DNA of 64,000 nt, taken from positions 12,485,501-12,549,500 of the forward strand of contig CM067556.1 of the NCBI GenBank assembly GCA_034509755.1. The letters run 5' to 3'. Each line of letters opens with the position of its first letter. Position 1 is the stretch's first letter. Both the position numbers and the translations under genes were made by a program. This DNA comes from Anisodus tanguticus (lineage: Eukaryota > Streptophyta > Magnoliopsida > Solanales > Solanaceae). Under the pieces are notes generated by a model that worked only from the letters and a program-made list of their open reading frames with translations, was not told where the DNA came from and ran no database searches. Shown piece by piece: positions 21,859-33,800 of this stretch.

Positions 21859-24800
21859 CTAGGGTATATCTGTGGGGTTGGACTGAGCAAGACTCTCGAT
21901 CCTTTTCTTTATCTCATCTGGATTTGCACCAACTAGTTTGTCAACTGGCACTCCATCTTTCAGCAGCAGAAATGTTGGCATTGCATTCACCTCATATTTG
22001 CTAGCCACCTCCTACCAACCGCAACCAAAAAAGAAAAAGACAATGCGAATCAGCTACCAAAAAATGTGTATATTAGGTGGAAAACAGCCTCGACATTCAA
22101 CAATGTGTTGTATCCGGCTCGTGCACGATTTAATGTCCTGTTCCTTTTATATTCACATAAAACATCAGAACACATTTTTTTCTGCAAGAACCTACTTTGG
22201 GTATAGAGAGTTCTAGCTTGATAGGTTCTTTATCATAGCTATTTACACTCTAGCTGCCATATTACCACTACCAGTATAAAGCAGTAAGTTCGTGAGATAC
22301 AGCCATTTTAACACCAGAAAAATAGCAAGACCGAATAGGAATAAGGCATACAACAAATAACAAAATCCTGTGTTTGAAGCCTAAAGAACTGGTATTGTTG
22401 TTTGAATATCAACGTGATATTGAGCATTATATGAAGAAACATTCAAGTTGCAAAAAGAATCAAGGTTGTGAAACTAATTGGTAGCCCATAATCATATTGG
22501 CCAATTATGTCTATCGAATATCAACTGAACAAAAGCTTTGATCCTCTAGGATTATGTTAGCATTTAAATCTGAATATTTCCACTTACATGAATTTAAGGA
22601 ATACCCCTATTGAAAGAGAAATAACAAATCTTTTTTCTTTTTAATAATTGAAAGAGAGAGAATAAATCTCAACAGCGGTAATTCAGTTACATATCATCAT
22701 CACTATAATATGGACCATGTTTATAAGTTTCAAATACCTTGGGTCGATTATACAAGATAATGGAGAGATTGATGATGATATCACACATCGCATTGGTGCG
22801 GGATGGAACCAAAACTTAAAGGCAAGTTCTACGGAGTGGTGGTTAGACCAACTATGTTGTATGGGGCGGAGTGTTGGTCAGTCAAGAACTCTCATGTTCA
22901 TAGATGAAGGAGACGGAAATGAGTATGTTGCGGTGGGTGTGTGGGCACACAAGGAGAGACATGATTAGGAATGAAGATATTTGGGATAAGGTGGGGTAGC
23001 CTCGGTGGAGGACAAGATGAGGGAAGCGAGGCTGCGATGGTTCGGGCATGTTCAGAGGAGAGGCGCAGATGCCCCAGTTCGGAGGTGTGAGAGGTTGGCT
23101 ATGGATGGTTTCAGAAGGGTTATAGGTAGGCCGAAGAAGTATTGGGGAGAGGTGATTAGACAGGACATGGCGCAGTTTCAGCTCACCGAGGACATGACCT
23201 TAGATAGGAAGGTATGGAGGACTCGGATCAAGGTAGAGGCCTAGTAGGTAGTTGGGCATGTCGCGCTTCATATTATTCATGTAGTATCTTGTCCTTTGAT
23301 TCCTGATATTATCTGTTATCTGTTGTGCCATGATATTTCTACTTTGCGTTGTTTTGCTTTACTTTATTTTACTTTACTGTACTTTCTTCAAACCTTATCT
23401 AACTTTCTTTGTCATTTTTCCTCTTGAGCCGAGGATCTTTCGGAAACAACCTCTCTACCTCCCAATGTAGAGGTAAAGTCTGCGTACACTCTACCCTCCC
23501 CAGACCCCACCGTGTGAGATTACACGGGGTATGTTGTTGTTGTTGTTGTTTATACGGACAACATGGAGAAATTCATCTGTCTATGAAGACTTGTGAAATT
23601 GGATTTTCAACAGATCAAATAGACTGCCGCGGAGCATTCTTTCAGAAACAGAGTAGAGAAACTAGGTTACAAAACAAAATTCTAACAGGTTTACTGGTAG
23701 CTTCTCATTGACTTCAATGTCAAAATGACAAATGCATTTGGTTTGCTAGAATACAATTTCACACCAGCTGGAATTTGCATTATTATTTTTGCAGTACCAA
23801 AATTATGCGACAGTTAGATAATCATCAAACTCAGTAATAGAGAAAAGATTAGGAATCTCTGAAGAAGAATTCAGTTAGATAATCATCAAACTCAATCCAC
23901 AAATGGGAATCCTGTAGTCTTAATCTAACATATCTTAAGTAATGCTAAGAAAGTATCTGAAGTGACTGAATTATATTTGATAAGATAAAAGGTGAAGCCT
24001 TCCCCTAGACTAAATATATGTGATTCCATGTCTAATTGCAGTTAGGAGTTGCGACCAGGTTAGCAAGAATCTCTCAACTTGGCCACTTGCAAATAATTGA
24101 AATGACTAGTCTATTCTCAAATGTCTTAAAGATCAAGGAGTTTATATCTTAAACAACAAAAGAAATGAGGAATGGTAAACTCGGAACACAGAAAGCAAGC
24201 CATTATTCTCTGATTTAATAAAGGAAATTCAACGATGTGTGTTTGTACATCACTTCTTCAGAAATCATTTCATGGTTTTAATTTCTTCATATTTCAAGTA
24301 ACGTCTTCTTTTTTAGAAGAGGTAAGGGAGGAATTCAAGGAGTATTATAGTGAGAATTGTTAGTCTTGCTGATTGCTCAATATTTCAGGAAAAGGAAGAG
24401 CAGCAAAAACAAACTTTTGTCTCCTTGACACAAAAAAATACCAGTATGGTCGACTCAAGCGACATTTGACAAGCATGTGAACAATATCAAATGTCTTAAT
24501 CAAATGATTTTGTAGAAGGCTAGAAGCCAATTAGTTTGGTTCTCCCCTTTGATTCTTTTGGCTTGTGTACTATGCTGGGCCTTTCAATTTTACGAGGAGG
24601 CAACTCCTGTTGTACAAAAGCTAGGTCCACCTAATTAGTATCAAAGGAACTGTTTGGACTATAAGATGCTTCTGATGGGATTTGTTTTACGAAAAGTCCT
24701 CCAACACCCAACAGAAAAAGGACCTAAGTTTGAGCTTTGTCTGCTTAGCTTGTATACATGCTATTGTTTGGCTTATATGAGTGAGTTGAGAGATCGATAT

Positions 24801-27800
24801 CTCTATTGTTTTTCCGTTAGTTACTTCTTCCTTTTTCAAAATGTTTTATCATGACTTATTCGCTTTTGTTATTCTCATTTTCATAATGCTTTAAATTTCT
24901 TGTCTGGGTCTGATTACTTCTCTTGCTTTGCTTGTGCATATGCTTTTTCTTGAACCGAGGGTCTTTCAGAAACAACCCCTCTACCTACCAAGGTAGAGGT
25001 AAGATCTGTGTTCCGTACCCTCCCCAGACCCCACGTTGTGGGACTTCACTAGGTATGATGTTGTTGTTGTTGTAATTGTGTTATTCACTTTGTCTACGAA
25101 CATATTCTTGTTGCACGATGTGATATTGGCATATTACTCTGACCTCATTGTATGAATGATTCATCATAATCAAGGATTAACGTCCAGACAGTAGACATTA
25201 GGACAGATGAACATAAGTTAGGCAATGCAACTAAGCAACTCCCAGGAACATGCATAATTTGTTGGTGTATGAAATTTTATAAAAGACCCTCTTGACACCA
25301 AATGAAATCACTATCCACGACATTGGACTCTGCTGTTAAAGCAAGACAAACTAAACCCAAGGTTGATAGAAACCAAAACAGTTCATTACCATTAATTATT
25401 TGATCAGAGGAAATATCGAGTTCAATATATCACATCCTTTCCAAAATCCCCGTATAAAAGGTTCTTTCTGATGAAGATGTGAGCTTTTAGAACGAGAGAA
25501 GTATCGAAAAACTTGTAGACAAGGATGAATTAGCATACAACCTGATAATTGGATCCTTGCTATCTTTTACTCTTTGTTTAAGAGATCTCAGCATGATGTA
25601 TTTAATTAGAGAAATATATACTATCCGAAAGCTAAAGGACCTTTATAGCTCTAGTATAAGACATCAACTCGCTGTTCTTTTATCGAGTAAACTGGCTCAT
25701 AGAAACTACTCCTCTTGCTGTAAATGTTTTCTATACCTTTTCCCATTCATTTTACGGTGATCTCTTAACAAATGATCAATAATCAACTTTTTTGTCTTAC
25801 ACATATTGCACTAGCAATTCGGTCGTGATTTTCTTGATACATATTATACATGATAAAGACAATGAAAATTATCCAAATCTATACCGAAAGTTATTGACTA
25901 TCTTGTTGGAAATTTGCCTTTGTCGGGAGTTGCGACCGACCAACTTTAACGGCTTAAACACTAGTGTTACGTATGTTGGAGAATCCGGTTCTTCACACAT
26001 GCATGATCTACTAAGTACGTAGATAACCGTAGGGCCAAGAATCGTCAAATTTCATTGAGAAATGAAAGAGATATTGGTTCACGAAGTAAGGTGTTTGAAG
26101 CATGGAAAAGTGTGGTGTGTGATCAATTCTCCCTCAACGGTAGAGGAAGAAAGAATTGTTGTGTATATAAGACTCGAAATTGGTTTGGGGTTTGGGACCC
26201 CAAGGGGTATCCCATGTGTTTAAAGGAGGGAGGACCTAGATGTGCTTCGGTTCAAGGAAAGACCGCGCGCGCGCCGCCGCCCGCCCGTCCGGTCCGATTC
26301 CGGGTTCTTGGGCCGTGGGCCGTGGGCCTTCTAGCTTGTTCCAGTCCTTCTAGCTTGTATGGTTGAGAACGAACCATGGACAATTAACAAATAATTGTTA
26401 TCTCCAAAAGCGCTGCTTTGGAAAGAAGCTAAAGAGAGAAATAGATTCCATATATAGAACCATACTTGTGTAATGGTTAATCTTCCTCCGGGAAAATAAC
26501 ATTTGGGTTGTAAAATGTGCTCCCCTGTGAGTAGCTTAACATCCAGGGCACATTGTAGTCTTGCGTGGCATGGATGTTGAACTAGCCTTCCCAACCGGAG
26601 AGTTGGAAGAAGAGAATCATAGTTGGTTTGCTGGACTGTTGGGCTTCTTCCTGAACTTTCATTTTGGTCCTAAAAGTTTCAGATAAAACAGAAACAATGA
26701 ATCTGACCACAGAAACATTAGCTCTGAAGTTAGAAAGCCAACAGTTGGAAAACCAACGGTCTGAGAGTGAAAATCATATTGAAACAAAGTCTCGATATGA
26801 AAGATATGGGTATCACAGATGACATCTTAGAAATTGGATTTCTAAGACATCTAACGGACTGGTCAATAGTTGACAGTCTCATTGAAGCCACCAATGGATA
26901 TGAATCATAAAACTGATTGGAATCATGGTGCACCCATAGACAAGGAGCGATATGCTCAGGTCACGTGTAGTTCAATGTATTGTACACACTATAATCGACC
27001 CGGTATCGTCCTACAAACAGATCGCCTTGAACTAAGGTTCACCGATGATCTTAATACATGATCAATAGAAGGCGTTAAGTCGGATATGACGATATCCGAA
27101 TTATTCGCTTATCTACGGATTATAGTATTCTGGATGTCCAGCGATTCTGGGAGAACACAGTGATGCAAACTGGACATCAGATCTGAAGAACACCAAACTC
27201 ACAAGTAAATGTGTATGGTGGGTCTTGGAAAATCCTCTAAGCAAACTTGCATCGGCCGATTCATGATGGAATCGGAGTTTATCACTTTATACAAAGCATG
27301 AAAGAAGTTGAGTAACTTCACGGCTCCTTAGAGGACGTCCCTGTTGGAAATTTGCCTTTGGCGGGAGTTGCGACCGACCAACTTTAACGGCTTAAACACT
27401 AGTGTAACGTATGTTGGAGAATCCGGTTCTTCACACATGCATGATCTACTAAGTACGTAGATAACCGTAGGGCCAAGAATCGTCAAATTTCATTGAGAAA
27501 TGAAAGAGATATTGGTTCACGAAGTAAGGTGTTTGAAGCATGGAAAGTGTGGTATTGTGTGTAATTCTCCCTCATCGGTAGAGGAAGAAAGAATTGTTGT
27601 GTAGATAAGATTCGAAATTGGTTTGGGGTTTGGGACCCCAAGGGGTATCCCATGTGTTTAAAGGAGGGAGGACCTAGATGTGCTTCGGTTCGAGGAAAAA
27701 CCACACGCGCGCCGCCGCCGCCCGCCCGTCCGGTCCGGTTCCGGTTTCGAGTTCCGGGTTCTCGGGTTCACGGGTTCACGGGTCACGGGTTCACGGGTCA

Positions 27801-30800
27801 CGGGTTCACGGGTCACGGGCTGTGGGCTGTGGGTCTTCTGATATTATCTTTTTGGGCCAGAAAACTTTGCCGGAAGTACGGTTTAATCCCGAAGTTTCGC
27901 TTTGGACCGAATTCTTTCGGATGTGCGCTTTGGTCCCCGAAGTTTCAAGATGTACGCTTTGGTCCCCGAAGTTTTCGTAAAATCGAATTTCGACGGTCAA
28001 AAACGAAATGCCAAGCACTCAATTCACCATTTATTTTGGCTGAATTACTCCTCCTATAATGGCCAAAACAATGGTGTTTCTCCCATTTATGTTGGTGACT
28101 TTACTACCTCCATAATGGCCATTATTTGGCTATTATGGAGGCGATTTTCAGCGAAAAAAATGCCCCTCCCTCTCCTATATAAACACCCCATTACACCATT
28201 GTTGAGCACTAAGACATATGCACGAAAATACATAAACAGATGCGATAAGACATATGCACGAAAATACATAAACGTATGCGAAAAAAACATATGCACGAAA
28301 ATACATAAACAAGCGAAAAAACAAAGGCACGAAAATACACAACCGAAATAGTTTTCTTCCTACAACTTCCAAGCATCATTTCGTTACTCAATATTCTTCA
28401 CGGTAGCTCTTGAGTTTCCTTTGCTAAAGGGTTCCATTCTTTGTTTTATCTTGGGAGACAAATTGTCCAGGACGTATAAAGGATACATTCGGGGCAATAT
28501 TGTCTTAAGGACAGTGCTACACTCGACTCAAAGAAAAACATTCTACATTTTTCCGTCTTCTACAAAACTGGAATTTCCGGTTTTACTTGAGTAACGATTG
28601 TAATTTCGATTCCATGTTGAATTATTGAAATCTTTATTTATCCTTTCGAATACTTGTAATAGTTAAATACTTCTCGCATCGCTTTATAAAGTACCATAGA
28701 GCAAAACTCCCAACAACTTAAGACAATATTTGTATTGTATTACTATTAGTGTTCGAAAGATGTCGGTCAAAAGTTGTGTGACCAAATCTGGATATGGAAA
28801 TGGTTTTCTCGGTAGAAGAGAGTGATGATGATGAACGTGTTCATGGTGTCACCGCTACCAAGACCGGTGGAAACAAGCGCTCTCGAAAGCTCCGAGGATG
28901 TCAACGGGACAAGAGGAGAAGAGTGAAGATGTTATTCTATCTTGTAGCGAAGGCCTATATCTCGTCCCCGGAAAAAGGATCCGAATACTTGGTGAGAAGG
29001 AAATGGACACTCGGTCGATGAAGTGACTGAAGTGAGCCAGAATCCGAAATTGGGATAAGTATTTTTCTTACTTGTCAAGAATAAGGATTAAATGATAAGT
29101 ATTTTTCTTACTTGTCAAGAATAAAGGTTAAATGATGTCTGATTAAAAAATAGATTAAAGTAAGGAAGAATATGAAAATAATTTATATTCCTTACGCTTT
29201 AACAAATCAGAAGTTTAATCTCATCTTCTTTCCCGTTTAAAGATTGGATTTGGTAAACGACTTAAAAAGATTCGTTCTTTTAAGTGTAATAATTAAAAGT
29301 GTGTAAAGTATGTCGCACATACAATGGAGAAAGATCCACTAACTGTGCGAAAACTCTTACCACTCTTAAGTAAGCGCCAAGAATTATCTTGGGCACCAAT
29401 CATAACGGAAGAAGACTAAAAGCTAAAGACGTTGAGCCTGTCATACTATTTGGCAGAAGATTCTTCATAGGATGATATTGGACACTCGGTCATAAAAAGC
29501 CTCCGGCAACCGGAGTGGGCCAAAATTCCTTTGATATGATGATATTGGACACTCAACCATATAAAGCCTCCGGCGACCGGCGGTGGTGCCGAATTCACTT
29601 CATAGGAAAAGTAATGGACACCTAGTAAGGTGGGCCGAGTTTCCGTCCTAAATGATCCGAAGGCCTAAATAAAGGCGAAAAGAAATTGGACACTCGGTCT
29701 ACCACCACAAGAACTAGAGTGGACCCGAGTATCGAGATCACATATGATCCGGCTACGCCCTAACCACGGGCAAAAGGTTGTTCATGTGAAGCAACGCCAC
29801 CTCTAAAATCAAAGGGGGTGGATAGGTTGTCCTCAATAGGACTTCAAGGAATGAGATCACTCTAAAAGAGGTGATACATGTTCCTAACTTGGTTAAAGGA
29901 TGTTGTTGGTCAAATCGGTTTGAGACTAGTCCAACAGTCCGTAATAACTAACAGTGGTACAATATGTCTATAGTCAAATGAATGATATATTGTAATCCGT
30001 GCATCTATGACATCATAGATTAAGACACGTTAAATAGCAAGTCATTTAAAAGCTAATGATGTTGAGATTGTTGCCTCATCGTCGACATAAACCCTCAAAA
30101 TGAATGTGAGGTAGACGAAGAGGCAAAATCACCTTTCCAAATTCCGTCAAGGGAATAGCGAAAGAAGCACCGCTCCTCTAGAACTTAGTCACACCTACTT
30201 GGGTGATTTGAAGTTTATACAAAATAGAGGGGAGACAAGTACGTTGTGATCTTCATTGATGATGGTACAACGTATGGAATCCTTTGTTTATTGAAAAGCA
30301 AAGATGAAGTTGTTGAAGCCTACAAAGCGAAGTTGAAAATCAACTAAGCCTACGGATTGAGAAATTCGTAGTGATAGAGGAGAATGTGAAGCATCGTTCA
30401 TTAAACGAATGTTCATTTCTCACCTCGCCTAATGGTGTTAGCCAAGCGCGAAGTAGTACGCCCAAATTATGAGGGGTAGCTTGGTAAAAGATGGGCTACC
30501 GAAACAGGTCAAGTTCGACCTAAGATCGTAGATTGCATATCCACCGGATCCGCAAATAACAAGAGTGTTGATCGCCTCTTGGCGTCAAAGAATGCTGAAT
30601 TCTTTGGAGATAACTTTCCTTGGAAAAGGAAAAAGGAGTAATTGCTCAAGGTTAAAAAGAACCCGCGAGGGCTCGACTGTCCGAACTAGACGTTCCGTAT
30701 CTTCATGACTCGAAAGTTGCTTTGTCTATCCGAACTTAATATTCCGATCCGCAGAACTCGGGGATTCTAGATGTTGAACCAAGACGGAGCAAAGAGGGGA

Positions 30801-33800
30801 CAAAGACTTGTTCCGAGTCCTTCTAGCTTGTATGGTTGAGAACGAACCATGGACAATTAACAAATAATTGTTATCTCCAAAAGCGCCGCTTTGGAAAGAA
30901 GCTAAAGGGAGAAATAGATTCCATATATAGAACCATACGTGTGTAATAGTTAATCTTCCTCCGGAAAAAGAACCTTTGGGTTATAAAAAGTGCTCCCCTC
31001 GTGAGTAGCTTCACATCCGGGGCCATTGTAATCTTACATGGCATGGGTGTTGAAATGTACTTCCCAATCGGAGAGTTGGAAGAAGAGGATCGAATTGGTT
31101 TGCCGAACTGTTGGGCTTCTTCCCCGAACTTTCATTTTGGTCCCCGAAATGTTAACATTTTGGTCCCGAAAGTCTCGTATAAAACAGAAACAATGAATCG
31201 ATCACGAAACATTGACTCGAAGTTAGAAAGCCAACGGTTGGGAAAACCAACGGTCTTAGAGTGAAAATCATATTGAAACAAAGTCTCGATATGAAAGATA
31301 TGAGTATCATAGATGACATCTTAGGAATTGGATTTCTAAGACATCTAACGGATCGGTCGATAGTTGACAGCCTCGTTGAAGCCACCAATAGATATGAATC
31401 ATAGAACTCGATTGGAATCATGGTGCACCCATAGACAAGGAGCGATATGCTCGGGTCACGTGTAGTTCAATGTATTGTACACACTACAACCGACCCGGTA
31501 TCGTCCAACAAACGAGATCGATTGAACTAAGGTTCACCGATGATCTTAATACATGATCAATAGAAGGCGTTAAGTCGGATATGACGATATCTCGAATTAT
31601 TCACTTATCTACGGATTATAGTATTCTCGGATGTCCAATGGTTACGAGAGAACACGGTGATGCAAACCGGACATCGGATCCGAAGAACACCAAAGTCACA
31701 AGTAAATGTGTATGGTGGGTCTTGGAAAATCCTCTAAGCAAACTTGCATCGACCGATTCATGATGGTATCGGAGTTTATCACTTTATACAAAGCATGAAA
31801 GAAGTTGAGTAACTTCACGACTCATTAGAGGACGTCCCTTATTGGGAGAAACCCGTGCCTTCAAAGCAGCTTCTACACCGTGGCTAGCCGGTCGGCTTTA
31901 GGAAGGACACGGATGACGGCGTCTGGACATATCTCGTCACGATCGTCGGAGACATAAGACATCGTATGGCGCTTGATCATCACGGGTGTCACTTCCTTAT
32001 TTACTAACTAAGGGACTACCCGGAGATCAAGTGTTCTCGCCTGTTTGTCTAGGGAATGGGCTTAAAACCCAAAATATACGAACCAATACGGTGGAAACCC
32101 AACCTTACGAACCGGAGATCCCGGTAATTTGGTTCAATGGGAAAACTAAGTTGTAAAGGTTCGAGTTGATCGCTTCGGTCGAAGCATGAGCACTTCGGAT
32201 AGTGATTTCGAAAAGAAACACCAAATCCAAAGCCGTTCTCGCGATAGACGTTAAGTGCTATCTCAAGTATGGGTAAATGTTAAGTTTTCAAAACCTCGTA
32301 ATGATCCTCAACGATTGAGGTTAGGTCTTTAGGAAACTTTTAATGGTTCCTAACACTTGTGAAGTGGGGTATAGCGGATACCTTGTAGGAGACCACCTAT
32401 TTAAGTGCGAGGACGGGCCGCCTCAAATCGAACGCACTTAAGAATCCAAGACGTTGTCCATGGCCAAAACGGACAAAACATTACGAAGAAGAGAGTAAGG
32501 GAATTTGTTGTGTTGGTACCGTTGTCTTGGCTTACACTAAACACCGACGGTTCAAGACATCACGTTCACCGCGCGATAAGTAAGTCCGATGGTATTCAAC
32601 TATGGAAGGTTCAAAGTGAGGCTACCTCTCCTTATGCAACATCGGTCCGTTTGAAATATTGCTGGAAATGAAAAGACACCATGTGAGTGCGCCAAAATCT
32701 CTTTCAGGACGTCCCTGTTGGAAATTTGCCTTTGGCGGGAGTTGCGACCGACCAACTTTAACGGCTTAAACACTAGTGTAACGTATGTTGGAGAATCCGG
32801 TTCTTCACACATGCATGATCTACTAAGTACGTAGATAACCGTAGGGCCAAGAATCGTCAAATTTCATTGAGAAATGAAAGAGATATTGGTTCACGAAGTA
32901 AGGTGTTTGAAGCATGGAAAGTGTGGTATTGTGTGTAATTCTCCCTCATCGGTAGAGGAAGAAAGAATTGTTGTGTATATAAGATTTGAAATTGGTTTGG
33001 GGTTTGGGACCCCAAGGGTATCCCATGTGTTTAAAGGAGGGAGGACCTAGATGTGCTTCGGTTCGAGGAAAGACCACACGCGCGCCGCCGCCGCCCGTCC
33101 GGTCCGGTTCGGTTTCGAGTTCCGGTTCTCGGGTTCACGGGTTCACGGGTTCACGGGTCACGGGTCGTGGGGTCGTGGGTCATGCGGGTCTTCGATATTA
33201 TCTTTTTGGGCCGAGAAAACTTTGCCGAAGTACGCTTTGATCCCGTGTTTCGGATATACGATTTGGACCGAGAATTCTTTCGGATGTGCGATTTGGTCCC
33301 CGAAGTTTCAAGATGTACGGTTTGGTCCCCGAAGTTTCCGGAAAATCGAATTTCGACGGTCAAAAATAGAAATGCCAAGCACTCAATTCACCATTTATTT
33401 TGGCTGAATTACTCCTCCTATAATGGCCAAAACAGTTGGTCTTTCTCCCATTTATGTTGGTGACTTTACTACCTCCATAATGGCCATTATTTGGCTATTA
33501 TGGAGGTAGTTTTCGAGCAAGAACATGCCCCTCCCTCTCCTATATAAACACCCCATTACACCATTGTTGAGCACTAAGACATATGCACGAAAATACATAA
33601 ACGGATGCAGTAAGACATATGCACGAAAATACATAAACAGATGCAGAAAAACATATGCACGAAAATACATAAACAATTGCGAGAAAAACGATTGCACGAA
33701 AATACACAACCGAAATAGTTTTCTTCCTACAACTTCCAAGCATCATTTCGTTACTCAATATTCTTCACGGTAGCTCTTGAGTTTCATTTGCTCAAGGGTT

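Noticed and set aside
27652..28059. Long GC-rich open frames on both strands in the LTRs (also 33051-33463 and 35169-35650)
   Set aside because: They fall in the GCGCGCCGCC and TCACGGG repeat part of non-coding LTR sequence, recur in several frames and both strands, and have no family features.
28209..28340. Possible CRISPR-like array of spaced repeats
   Set aside because: Units are directly adjacent with no unique spacers, and they lie in a plant LTR.
28087..28391. Cys/Tyr-rich membrane-like open frames on the minus strand (also 33452-33758)
   Set aside because: They are translations of the 37-bp tandem repeats in the LTR, so the apparent peptide repeats come from DNA repeats.
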